From positions 20,591,171 through 20,655,170 of the forward strand of contig OY755047.1 of NCBI GenBank assembly GCA_963576565.1: a stretch of DNA of 64,000 bases, given 5' to 3'. The stretch's first letter is position 1. Each line of letters opens with the position of its first letter. Position numbers and translations under genes: made by a program. This DNA is from Aspidapion aeneum (lineage: Eukaryota; Arthropoda; Insecta; Coleoptera; Brentidae). Of the stretch, positions 44,601 through 52,713 are shown one piece after another. The notes beneath the pieces were generated by a model. It was not told where the DNA came from, made no database searches, and saw only the letters and a list, made by a program, of their open reading frames with translations.

Positions 44601-46950
44601 TAAACACCGCATGGTGTGCAATATAAAAATGATTTGAAATTTCGGTCGGCAAAGGTGCAGAAACCGGTTGCATATGATTATTATCTAAATAATCTTGTAA
44701 AACAGAGCTGTAGGCAGCATAAAAATCAGGGTTTTGTAGCAATTTCTTCTCAAGGGAGAAAAAACGACGTACGGCAATGGATCGAGTGTCGCCAAAATCT
44801 GGAGCAGTAACTTTAAATGGTAAAGATACAATATATCTCCCCTCCTCATTTTTTGAGGTAGTTTTCAAAAAATAATTTTCGCAAAACTCATCTTCGGGGT
44901 CAATGGCCTTGACATTAGGTATGTCATCTATTTGCCAAAATCGTTGTAGATTTTTATCTAAATTGACAAAAGAATCGTTCATTGACGTAGTAAAAAATGT
45001 TTTAATTTGATTTGTAGTTGAAGGTGAAAGTGAAAGATTGCCCATTATTCCCCACCCAAAAATAGTATTAATGCAGACGGGGTTGTTGGGTCCCGTAGAC
45101 AAACGACCATCTAGCAAAATGTAAGGGTACACATCGCCGCCCAACAATAAATCAATTTTATCGCTTTTATTAAAGCCTGGGTCAGCTAGTTCTAAGTTGG
45201 CGAGAAAAGGAAAACTTTTAATCGAAAATGAGGAATGAGGTAAATCACTACAAATTTTATCGAGTATTATCGCATCAAAATTAAAAACAAAATTATTATC
45301 ACGCAAAGAGGATATATTGCAATTAATTCCAGATTTTGCCGAAGTTGTCATTCGATCTAAGCTTTGTAGAGTCATGGCGATATTAAATTTAGGAAGGCCC
45401 AAACTATCAGCACATGACTTAGATATAAATGAAGATTGAGCACCAGAGTCACAGATGGCGCGCACTGTGTGCCAATTTTGAAAAACATCCTGTATTTGTA
45501 TTAAAGCGGTACAGAGAAGTACTTCGCGATCATTTAAAGACATACCAGTAACAATGGTGTTAGTGGTTCTATTAAATTCGGTAGCCACGGGGCTCCTCGG
45601 GGGTTGCACTGCAGAAGTAGAGGGGCTACTCGCAGAACTAGGTGTAGAATTAATAGGAAAAAAATGTAAGAGACTGTGATGAAATTGGCCACAATGTAAA
45701 CATCTTTTTTCTGATTTGCATTGCTGGGGTAAATTATGCTTTGAGGCCAAACAGTTGACACACGCTTTATGTTGTTTAACAATCTCAAAACGTTGCTGGG
45801 GAGTTTTCGCCAAAAAATTAGGACATCTGTATATTATATGATCGCCACTTTTACAGAGAAAACAAAAATTTTGAGGGTTTGGAGTATTATTTAAGCCACT
45901 TTGGCCATTTGGAGACTGGGAGGCATTTTTGGAGGCTCTCTGAGTATTAGCAAACAAAGCAGATCGATTTTGAAACTTTGCTTGATTTTTCTGACCTGAA
46001 ATTGACAAATCTTTATTTTTTAAGTAATCTTGAGTTTGTTGTATTTGTTCCAACGCAATGCAATGGCTAGAAACAAAAGCACGAATTTTATCATAAGAGG
46101 GGATCTCATTGGAGCAATAATTTTGCTCAAATGCCTTGCGCGTGGTTGGGTCCAACCTATCCAAGAGCATTTGTGCCATAATATAATCCCAAAACTCCGT
46201 TTTAAAACCCATGACTTTTAAAGCACTTAAGTTTTTCGAAAAACAATCAAGCAAATTCCTCAAATTCGTAGCATTCTCTTTAGTAAGAGGAGAGAAGCCT
46301 TCAATTGCCTTCCAGTGAAGGTAAGCTTGTAATCGTTTATTTGTATACCTATCCACCAAGGTGTGGTAGGCATTTAAATAATTTTCAGCAAGGATAGGAA
46401 TGTCAGAAATGACATCCAGGGCAGGGCCCTTTAAATTAGAAAAAAGCAAATTGAATTTTTCAAAGTTTCCCAGCGACCTATTATTGTGCACGGTAGCATT
46501 AAAGGCTTGCAAAAAGGTTGGAAACTCCTTAAATTCCCCTTGAAAAAGAGGTATTTTTATCCTAGGCAGTAAACCATGCTGGTTTGTGGAGGCACAGGGA
46601 CTGCCCATGGGATTTATCGTACTGCTCAAAAGCCCTACATCTTCAAAGGGTAGTTCGAAAAGTTCGTAAAATATAGTGGAAATCTCGTCACAGCGTTTGC
46701 AAAAGTCCATAGACACTTTGGTTTCTACTACTAAGCGATCCTCATCAGAGGCTACCAACGTCAACAAAGTATTATGGTGCTTTTCAAAATCTTTTTTGAT
46801 TTTTGACAATGTCCGAAATTTGACTTTAAAGCCGCTGTGATAGGCAGGGTCATTTTTTGCGAGGGTCGCGGATTCAATGATCAAATTTAGCTGTGAAATC
46901 GCACTATAGCGCAAGGCTTTAGCCTTTAAAATTTTATCCGAACTAGACAT
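41659..46950 (-). CDS. BEL/Pao Gag-Pol polyprotein, intact (1763 aa)
   Basis: Single frame encoding the whole replication machinery. Residues ~130-300 form the DUF1759 Gag-like region (PLFQGEFKEFPTFLQAF). Three zinc knuckles follow: C363-x2-C366-x4-H371-x4-C376, then C397/C400/H405/C411, then C417/C420/H424-H425. The aspartic protease has DSG at 501-503. The reverse transcriptase spans ~790-1000, with D839 (CCDIRQMYR) and FVDD at 914-917 (BEL elements often have YVDD). The RNase H has D1092, E1137 and D1169. The integrase has the HHCC finger H1408/H1413/C1443/C1446 and catalytic D1478, D1544 and E1586. A DUF5641-type C-terminal domain ends the protein (VLIKDENSTPLDWPLGRI). All catalytic residues are present. 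The start is the first Met of the frame (MSSSDKIL), 1.1 kb inside the 5' LTR. Translation as one frame without frameshift is typical of the family. I see no sign of an envelope gene. Confidence 0.95.
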   Translation of the reverse strand: MSSSDKILKAKALRYSAISQLNLIIESATLAKNDPAYHSGFKVKFRTLSKIKKDFEKHHNTLLTLVASDEDRLVVETKVSMDFCKRCDEISTIFYELFELPFEDVGLLSSTINPMGSPCASTNQHGLLPRIKIPLFQGEFKEFPTFLQAFNATVHNNRSLGNFEKFNLLFSNLKGPALDVISDIPILAENYLNAYHTLVDRYTNKRLQAYLHWKAIEGFSPLTKENATNLRNLLDCFSKNLSALKVMGFKTEFWDYIMAQMLLDRLDPTTRKAFEQNYCSNEIPSYDKIRAFVSSHCIALEQIQQTQDYLKNKDLSISGQKNQAKFQNRSALFANTQRASKNASQSPNGQSGLNNTPNPQNFCFLCKSGDHIIYRCPNFLAKTPQQRFEIVKQHKACVNCLASKHNLPQQCKSEKRCLHCGQFHHSLLHFFPINSTPSSASSPSTSAVQPPRSPVATEFNRTTNTIVTGMSLNDREVLLCTALIQIQDVFQNWHTVRAICDSGAQSSFISKSCADSLGLPKFNIAMTLQSLDRMTTSAKSGINCNISSLRDNNFVFNFDAIILDKICSDLPHSSFSIKSFPFLANLELADPGFNKSDKIDLLLGGDVYPYILLDGRLSTGPNNPVCINTIFGWGIMGNLSLSPSTTNQIKTFFTTSMNDSFVNLDKNLQRFWQIDDIPNVKAIDPEDEFCENYFLKTTSKNEEGRYIVSLPFKVTAPDFGDTRSIAVRRFFSLEKKLLQNPDFYAAYSSVLQDYLDNNHMQPVSAPLPTEISNHFYIAHHAVFKKDSTSTPLRVVFDASMHAPGKISLNNAVYTGPPLQRDLQKILLLYRLHKFCFCCDIRQMYRMILVDPSQTNFQRIVWRFDPNQPIQDFEINRVLFGVSCSPFLAIRTLLQLAREHEDLPLASKIIEEAVFVDDVISGSDDFFKATEMKNQLIELLSRGGFELRKWASNCPELLSDLPESHISMKALSLDLDAENSTLKILGLNWNPHTDEFFYTFDCSLQTCTKRTILSNLARIYDPLSFLAPIVLILKLIVQYCWAEDLNWDDPVSPEIVFKWEKFKNELKFLHSVKIPRQIILPNASQIQLVGFCDSSERAYCAVAYIRIFYSDGNIKVFFVCSKSRVAPLRRKLTLPRLELLGAVLLAKLMDFLLETFSEKIKFDKILAFTDSTVTLSWIQGSPHKFKTFVSNRTAYIQGRISPEFWHYVPTEQNPADCGTREMYPSDLQRFYFWLEGPSFLNQPTNTWDFMTVTYDGNAVLEEQRKNIFNVFTCEQTVEYYVNNLFEKYSSLFKIKRIVAYFLRGLQKFKNPSYNFATDYLTNQDYYKSLLFISKCVQSFSFQKEIELLKDKKQLPKAFQKLCPFLHNESYDLLRVGGRLCHSNLSYDKKFPILLPSSAKFTELLILDLHRSNLHCGIQTTTFLLMQNFWVLSAKKVVRKVLSSCHTCWKTKPNSLQPPMGNLPKFRVSEAKVFENVGIDFCGPFTITLGRTRGAKTMKAYVCLFICCAVKAVHLELVSDMTSEAFLAALRRFIARRGLCSKISSDCGTNFVASEKYLRQIFSDCVKGEGIVWSFNPPAAPHMGGIWESNIKSLKTHLHRVVGNQILTYEELNTVLTQVEAIMNSRPLCALSTDPTDLAVLTPNNFLNLRPPGTIPDPNYCDIALNRLSRWQLLQRMHRDFWIRWHREYLHTLQQRAKWHQPLASIDIGTMVLIKDENSTPLDWPLGRIEDLIKGSDNVPRVAIVKTTKGTYKRPLVKLCALPTN

Positions 46951-48060
46951 GATTTAAAAAAAAATCCAAAAAATAATTGACAAAAATTAGGTAAACTGAA
47001 AAAAAAATCAAAATTTGGACACCCTGTATAAATATTAATGTCCTACGTTTAATTACAATAATCAAACTATAAGCGCACAAAAGTAAAGAAAATACCCGAT
47101 GCAAACTAATGATAACAAAAAACTTGTGTATAAGTTTTTTTATCTTCGCCTCGCGAATTCAAATAAGTAGGTACCTATGTATTAAATTTAAAAATAAATA
47201 CCTACAAATCAAAAGCATTTAATTTGGTAAAACTATTTATCTGCCTTTACACGAAAACAAATTCTCAAGTTAAGAATTAAATTTCCTTCAAAATTTATTA
47301 TGCACGCAAAAAATGGATACAATCATAGCCATTTGCAGACAGATATTATAATAGTAAATTAGAAATAGATATATTCATAGCAATTTTTACGCAAAAACGA
47401 ATATAGTAAAGCATCCGCAATCGGATATAGTCATAGCAATTTGCAATAAGCAAAAATGAATATGGCAATTTGGAGATTTTTTTTCGAGCAAATTGGATAT
47501 AATTATAGCAATCCACAAATGTGAAGGCACAACGGCTAAAATAATAGCACTTTGCAGACACTATTTTAAACTATTTCCAGTGACAAACAAAAAAAACACC
47601 CAAATACCATACGGTTTTTTTTTTTTTACAAAAAAGAAACGAAAAAACTTGATTTATTCGAAACAAAAAAAAGCATAGTAGTTTACAGATTTTATCTGTG
47701 TTTGGTTTTTCGCATGAAAAGGTTAAATTTATTGGTAAAAATATTTAATTTTTACACAAAAAAAATCGCAAAATGTATTTTAGAAACCTAGGGGTTTTCT
47801 AAAGTAGGCATGTAAGAAAAACAAGGGTTTTTCTTGCATTTGTTTTTACACAAAAAAAAATCGCAAAATGTATTTTAGAAACCTAGGGGTTTTCTAAAGT
47901 AGGCATGTAAGAAAAACAAGGGTTTTTCTTGCATTTAAAACCAGTAAAAAAGGCATTTAGGAAAAACAAGGGTTTTTCTTGCATTTGAAACCAGTAAAAA
48001 AAACTAACCTAAAAAGGCAAAAAAACGATTCCAGAAATCCGGGTCGCTAAGGATCAAAAT
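46951..48060 (-). other. BEL/Pao 5' leader with tandem and hairpin repeats
   Basis: A ~95-bp direct repeat (TCGCAAAATGTATTTTAGAA...CTAGGGGTTTTCTAAAG) occupies 47751-47843 and 47846-47937. The perfect hairpin AGAAAAAC-AAGG-GTTTTTCT occurs in it and in shortened form again to about 47985. Farther from the LTR, GGATATAATCATAGCAATTT-type phrases recur every 50-75 bp at 47313-47555. These may be packaging or translation elements; that role is inference. Confidence 0.7.
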
Positions 48061-48770
48061 TGGGGCTCCCTGGTGGTCCAGATAGGAGAGTTGTCTGGAA
48101 TTTAACGGTGTCAGATGTGGACTGTAATTTTAAGGGAATAAGGTCATAGGCTAAGCTGGTACAAGGGACTCTGAAATGGTCCAGTCTACCTTCTAGGTTA
48201 GTGTAGCAATAAACAAATGTATGTAAGGTAAAAATAATGCATTTTCACTTACCATTTTTGTACAGGAAGTGGAACTCATGGGAGGACGCGCTGTTAAACC
48301 GCGTTTTTTGCACCCCACATGAATGTGGTAGGAGAGCCGCTAACACGCGTGTATACTGGTTGGAAGACGAAACGGTTCTCTCGTCCGGCAGCAGGTATCG
48401 CTGCTGCGTTCATTCTCCCACATGTCGCCCAGTGGCGTCGTTAATCCATAGGCGTAGGAGAAAAGGGAATAAGTAGGAGGGAATGAGATTACGAAGGTCC
48501 ATATTAAAGGAACTAGGAACCTTAGTAATTCAAAATGCATTTTATGTAAAGTAAATTGATTATAGCAAATTGTAATATTTGCCTTTAAAACCGCGGGAGT
48601 TTCAAATGCAAATAACCCAGTAATTTTAAGTACTTAATTAGTTAATTAATACTAAATAAACAAAAAATAGAAAATGCTCTAGTGAATCACCAAATAGCCT
48701 AATTCGAACCAATTTGGTAAATTATAGTAAAAAGAACATATTTACAAAAAGGAAGGCGGGACGAACCATT
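48061..48770 (-). repeat. BEL/Pao 5' LTR
   Basis: Direct copy of 40909-41618, same length (710 bp). The leader begins just inside, at the ATTTTGATCC (minus) sequence. Transcription would start within this LTR and run toward decreasing coordinates. Confidence 0.93.
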
Positions 48771-48953
48771 TATATTGAAGAAATAGTCCATGTTTGGTGG
48801 AGGTGATTTATAAATCAAACAAGTTCAGTCGTTCTCCACTAGTTTAATTTTTTACAACTACATGTTTCGAGAGCATAAGCTCTCATCTTCAGGTTGTACA
48901 CTGAAATAAAATAGGTGAAATAAATGCCCGGTTCCTACAATTATTTATAATAT
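48771..48953 (-). mobile_element. Penelope-like fragment, side 1 (with hammerhead)
   Basis: The minus strand carries a hammerhead fold (48853-48898), followed by GTTGTAAAAAATTAAAC, CTAGTGGAGAACGACTGAAC and a TTGATTTATA end next to AT-rich DNA. That 50-bp end is found again, inverted, at 52614-52663. The Gag-only element interrupts the fragment at 48953/52472: removing it joins GTTCCTA (48931-48937) and TAGGAAC (52474-52480) as an inverted pair. Terminal hammerheads and AT-rich targets are known for Penelope-like elements; no Penelope RT/GIY-YIG ORF is present here, so the assignment rests on the ribozyme. Confidence 0.6.
48853..48898 (-). ncRNA. Minimal hammerhead ribozyme (fully paired)
   Basis: Read on the minus strand. 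Stem I 5' strand TACAAC (48893-48898) is followed by core CTGAAGA (48886-48892) and an unpaired T. Stem II is GAGAGC/GCTCTC, 6 bp, with loop TTAT (48869-48884). Core GAAA (48865-48868) leads to stem III, the self-complementary CATG. Then comes a UA cleavage dinucleotide (48859-48860) and stem I 3' strand GTTGTA (48853-48858), a perfect 6-bp match. All invariant core positions of the CUGANGA...GAAA...UH consensus are met. Cleavage would fall between complement positions 48859 and 48858. The very short stem III, which has no loop, argues for action as a dimer, as proposed for Penelope-type hammerheads. Confidence 0.75.
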
Positions 48954-49935
48954 TGTCAGGAATGAATTTACCCCTGACTGTGCCACTGTATGAAACCATC
49001 TTGGAAAAACGAAAAACGCAAAATATGGTTCTGTTAAGATAAGAAAGTGGTTCCGCCTCCCTCCAAAATGGTAAACAACTGGTTGCCGCCTACCACACAG
49101 AAAATTGGTTGATGACAGGAAAACTGCTGAAAAGTCTAGAGTGGGAGTCGTAATGGTTAAACGAGGGAATACATCAAGTAGATAGAGGGTTTTCCCTTTA
49201 TCGTGATTGGCTATCAAAAAACTTTCAGATAAGAAAGTGTTGTCAATAAAAATGTTATTTTATTTCTGTTTTTGGTTAGGTTTTCTTGTCTAACACATTA
49301 ACTATAATGATAGAGTAAAATCTAGGATTATAAGAAACGCCACTGACTTGGTTTCCCCAAGCTCTCCAAAGGGGGGATAATGAGTTCCCTACCAGGGTAG
49401 GTTGTCCCAGCCTCCCTTGCATAAAAAGCGTAACTTTGAGGAAACAAGTCGGTAGTTCAGTTTTGAGTCTTGAGGTTATTAAGCTTAAAGTTATCTTCAC
49501 TTAAAAGTTAATTTTTGATAAATTAACATTTTAGTATTTTTATTTTATTTTTTCAAAATAATAATTGTTGTTTAAAATGATATACATGCCACCAGGGCAG
49601 TATTTCCCGATAGTACTCTGGTAAGTTATATTTTTTGTATTTAGCTTAAATTATCATTTGGGTCTTGTCTTGCTGTTAATTAATTTTATATTGCTTTTGA
49701 TTTTATGTTTTTTTGATGTTTTTGATTTTATTTTATTGTTTTATTAACTTACAAAATTAATAATTTTGGACATCGTTTATGTAACAGAGTTTTTATTTAT
49801 CAATTATAAATTTGTCAATTTAATTATTTGGTTCTTTTTATTTTATTTGGATTATTGATTGGATCAACCATACATGCGAGATCCTAACGGTACACTCGCA
49901 TTTAGGGATTGATTTAACCAAAATCACACCCGACA
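48954..49935 (+). repeat. Inverted LTR, left (982 bp)
   Basis: TGTCAGGAATG...CACACCCGACA. It matches the right copy except for a 44-bp segment (near 49043-49086) absent from the right one, plus scattered single changes. Orientation is opposite to the right LTR. Confidence 0.85.
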
Positions 49936-49962
49936 ATTTGGTGGAGGCGCCGGGTAGGGGTA
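49936..49962 (+). promoter_or_regulatory. Primer-binding-site-like sequence, left (tRNA-Ala type)
   Basis: Directly after the LTR: ATT then TGGTGGAGGCGCCGGG. Eukaryotic tRNA-Ala 3' ends are of the type CCGGC-N-CTCCACCA, whose complement starts TGGTGGAG-N-N-GCCGG. So 14 of 16 positions fit the common tRNA-Ala, including the base facing U70. The right-hand LTR shares only the first part (to GGAGGC). Confidence 0.55.
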
Positions 49963-49994
49963 GTGGTTTTTTTTTAAAGGGGTGACGTTTTTAG

Positions 49995-51452
49995 TTAACG
50001 GCACCCCTGTGACTCGTTTGGGTTGTCACAGATAGCCAACAAAGGTTTTTCAGTCTCAGTAGACTGTTTCTGCCTTCCGGCACATGGGCATTGAGAAGTG
50101 GTAGGTTCAGTGAGTGCAAGTATAGTAGATTTTTGTACTTGCTGAGTTTTTTTCGGGAATCGGCATGTAGTTTGAAAATGTCCTGTTCTTTTACAATTAA
50201 AGCAAATAGGACGCCCTGTATTTGTTCTTGTTTTTACGTAAGGTTGATAGTGAAAATTTTTTCGGTTATCCTGATATCTTTTTTGAATTCGCCTAGTATC
50301 ATTTTGTTGATATTTTGTGTTTGGTAAAGAAACCTGATTGTTATTAAAACCGAAGTTTTGTTTCTTAAAGTTAAAATTTTTAAAGTTTGGACTTTGAAAA
50401 TTTGGTTTTTTAAAATTTTGATTATCATTTTGATTTTTCTCAGGCCATTTTTTCTGACTTGTACCAGGTTTTTCGGACATTGTCAAAACCTCAGAAAATG
50501 ACTTGGAAAGATTTGAAATGTTTTGAATTCCACTTATACGATTTAATAATTTTAGAAGACCTTCTTCATCTGTGGGCGGATTTTCTTGTAACATAAAATA
50601 ATTTGTCAAAATAGAGGCATGCAAACCTGCTTCAAAATATTCTAAAAAATTTGAGAACGTCATAGCAGCATCGTATTCATTGCAAATATTTGAAATACGG
50701 TAAAAATAGCTCTTAATGACTTCATTTTCTCGTTGTTTCGTATTCATTAGTCGTAACTTTAATTCACGCTTAGCAGAAACTGAACCAAATCGCGTTAAAA
50801 AATCATTAGAAACGTCTCTCCATTTTTTATTTTGATTGCCCGCGTTTTCCTTATATTTTTTAAACCAAGTAAAAGCCGAATCAAGCAGGTAAGTGCCAAA
50901 ATACATCAATTTTTCTTTTTCAGACCAATTGTTTAAAACAGCGCACCTTTCATAACTTTTTAGAAAATCACGCGCTTTTTTCTCTGAGGGGTCAAACAAT
51001 TCAGGGGATATATATTTAGGCGTTGCCGGCGTCGCCAATTCATTTCTTATATCAGAGATAGTAACATCGGCCATATTTAAACGTTTTATTGATTCTTCAC
51101 TGTCAGAAAGTTCAATAATTGAAATATAACTTGTTTCAAAAGAAGAACTGGAATTTGGTTTTAGTGTCTGGGTTGAAGACCTTGATAACTCAAATTCCTC
51201 TTGCGTAGTACTTTGTAGATTTTCTAAATTAGGGCCAGGGGGTAGAACAAATTTGAGCTCTGAGAGTCTTGAGGAAAGCTCAGTGATACCTGGCTCTAAT
51301 TCAGTACTACGCACCTTAGGTAAAAATTGAAATAATTCCGGTAATGATGTATTTGGGGTACTACTGCTACTATCACTACTTATAATAGGGGTAACTTGCC
51401 TTGCTGTTGTTGTATTAAAAGTAAGTTTAGGTAAATTTGCACTTCTTAGCAC
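49995..51452 (-). CDS. Ty3-type Gag protein (485 aa)
   Basis: Structural nucleocapsid protein of the element. Residues 1-125 are Ser/Thr-rich with no domain. Residues ~150-300 match the retrotransposon Gag (capsid) domain: SPELFDPSEKKARDFLKSYE, YLLDSAFTWFKKY and the WRDVSNDFLTRFG to KSYFYRISNIC blocks. A basic Asn/Phe/Lys-rich linker (335-400) leads to one zinc knuckle C417-x2-C420-x4-H425-x4-C430. The frame ends at residue 485, only ~60 bp before the left primer-like site, where a pol frame would normally begin. M127 (MADVTISD) is an alternative start; I keep the upstream Met because the frame is open to it, but cannot decide. The frame is uninterrupted, so selection or youth is implied. Confidence 0.85.
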   Translation of the reverse strand: MLRSANLPKLTFNTTTARQVTPIISSDSSSSTPNTSLPELFQFLPKVRSTELEPGITELSSRLSELKFVLPPGPNLENLQSTTQEEFELSRSSTQTLKPNSSSSFETSYISIIELSDSEESIKRLNMADVTISDIRNELATPATPKYISPELFDPSEKKARDFLKSYERCAVLNNWSEKEKLMYFGTYLLDSAFTWFKKYKENAGNQNKKWRDVSNDFLTRFGSVSAKRELKLRLMNTKQRENEVIKSYFYRISNICNEYDAAMTFSNFLEYFEAGLHASILTNYFMLQENPPTDEEGLLKLLNRISGIQNISNLSKSFSEVLTMSEKPGTSQKKWPEKNQNDNQNFKKPNFQSPNFKNFNFKKQNFGFNNNQVSLPNTKYQQNDTRRIQKRYQDNRKNFHYQPYVKTRTNTGRPICFNCKRTGHFQTTCRFPKKTQQVQKSTILALTEPTTSQCPCAGRQKQSTETEKPLLAICDNPNESQGCR

Positions 51453-51533
51453 CCTATCTGTCTTAGGTATTTTAGTTTTATCTTTATCAGATTTGGATAT
51501 TAATTAACCATACAATCCTAGCCTCCACCAAAT
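51453..51533 (-). promoter_or_regulatory. Gag leader and primer-site-like sequence, right
   Basis: On the minus strand the LTR end CCCGACA is followed by ATTTGGTGGAGGC (51521-51533), then TAGGATTG, 80 bp upstream of the Gag start. Identity with the left side stops right after GGAGGC. Confidence 0.55.
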
Positions 51534-52471
51534 TGTCGGGTGTGATTTTGGTTAAATCAATCCCTAAATGCGAGTGTACCGTTAGGATCTCGCATGTATG
51601 GTTGATCCAATCAATAATCCAAATAAAATAAAAAGAACCAAATAATTAAATTGACAAATTTATAATTGATAAATAAAAACTCTGTTACATAAACGATGTC
51701 CAAAATTATTAATTTTGTACGTTAATAAAACAATAAAATAAAATCAAAAACATCAAAAAAACATAAAATCAAAAGCAATATAAAATTAATTAACAGCAAG
51801 ACAAGACCCAAATGACAATTTAAGCTAAATACAAAAAATATAACTTACCAGAGTACTATCGGGAAAAACTGCCCTGGTGGCATGTATATCATTTTGAACA
51901 ACAATTATTATTTTGAAAAAATAAAATAAAAATACTAAAATGTTAATTTATCAAAAATTAACTTTTAAGTGAAGATAACTTTAAGCTTAATAACCTCAAG
52001 ACTCAAAACTGAACTACCGACTTGTTTCCTCAAAGTTACGCTTTTTATGCAAGGGAGGCTGGGACAACCTACCCTGGTAGGGAACTCATTATCCCCCCTT
52101 TGGAGAGCTTGGGGGAACCAAGTCAGTGGCGTTTCTTATAATCCTAGATTTTACTCTATCATTATGGTTAATGTGTTAGACAAGAAAACCTAACCAAAAA
52201 CAGAAATAAAATAACATTTTTATTGACAACACTTTCTTATCTGAAAGTTTTTTGATAGCCAATCACGATAAAGGGAAAACCCTCTATCTACTTGATGTAT
52301 CCCCTCGTTTAACCATTACGACTCCCACTCTAGACTTTTCAGCAGTTTTCCTGTCATCAACCAATTTTCTGTGTGGTAGGCGGCAACTTAACAGAACCAT
52401 ATTTTGCGTTTTTCGTTTTTCCAAGATGGTTTCATACAGTGGCACAGTCAGGGGTAAATGCATTCCTGACA
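51534..52471 (-). repeat. Inverted LTR, right (938 bp)
   Basis: Reverse complement of 48954-49935, lacking the 44-bp segment. As the LTR upstream of Gag, it would supply the Gag promoter. Confidence 0.85.
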
Positions 52472-52475
52472 ATAT

Positions 52476-52658
52476 AGGAACAACCCAAACTTAAGACCTA
52501 AAAGAATGAACCTTACCTTGATGGAGTTATTCCATCACCATTGCCTACATTTGTAGGCTCAAAAAGTTTTACAGCAGCATGTGCAATGAAGCAGAACAAT
52601 GTATTTTATTATTTAGTTGTAAAAAATTAAACTAGTGGAGAACGACTGAACTTGCTTG

Positions 52659-52663
<5 letters not shown>
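52476..52663 (+). mobile_element. Penelope-like fragment, side 2 (starts at the ribozyme cut site)
   Basis: TAGTTGTAAAAAATTAAACTAG onward (52614-52663) is the inverted counterpart of 48811-48860. Shared sequence starts at TAGTTG (52614); the expected cleavage product would start at GTTG (52616). Sequence between 52476 and 52613 is unrelated to the ribozyme region. Confidence 0.6.

Positions 52664-52711
<48 letters not shown>
52662..52711. repeat. (TA)n microsatellite
   Basis: About 25 TA units between the Penelope-like end and segment S copy 2. Confidence 0.95.

Positions 52712-52713
<2 letters not shown>

Larger units (their letters stand above)
40909..48770 (-). mobile_element. Complete BEL/Pao LTR retrotransposon (7.86 kb)
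   Basis: Two 710-bp direct terminal repeats, an intact Gag-Pol frame on the minus strand, a 1.1-kb leader and a polypurine tract (minus strand AGGGGGGTGGGAAA, 41617-41630) directly against the 3' LTR. LTR ends read TGG...CCCCA on the minus strand, with TT left over at the 48769-48770 edge. If those two bases are counted in the LTR, perfect 5-bp TATAT duplications flank the element (40904-40908 and 48771-48775); the AT tract makes the exact choice ambiguous. No env frame. I could not assign the primer binding site. Intact ORF and LTRs with no difference found on reading indicate very recent, possibly still active, insertion. Confidence 0.93.
48954..52471 (-). mobile_element. Gag-only Ty3-type element with inverted LTRs
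   Basis: Outer ends TGTCAGG and CCTGACA are flanked by 4-bp direct repeats ATAT (48950-48953 and 52472-52475). The terminal repeats (982 and 938 bp) are reverse complements, both with U3-type ends outward. Each is followed inward by ATTTGGTGGAGGC. Between them is one Gag frame on the minus strand; protease, RT, RNase H and integrase are absent. A normal LTR element has direct repeats with a primer site only at the 5' LTR. This structure looks like a rearranged or palindromic retroelement product that integrated as a unit, or a post-integration rearrangement. Mobility would need enzymes in trans. Confidence 0.8.

Noticed and set aside
41771..46221. Plus-strand open stretches across the BEL Gag-Pol
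   Set aside because: Shadows of the minus-strand coding frame.
48954..52471. Ordinary DNA transposon with TIRs that captured Gag
   Set aside because: LTR-like TG/CA borders, primer-like sequence after both repeats and an ATAT duplication typical of Ty3-type elements fit a retroelement better; not fully excluded.
48771..52663. Assignment of the hammerhead fragment to a full Penelope-like element
   Set aside because: No RT or GIY-YIG sequence is present, so only 'Penelope-like' is claimed, on the basis of the ribozyme type.
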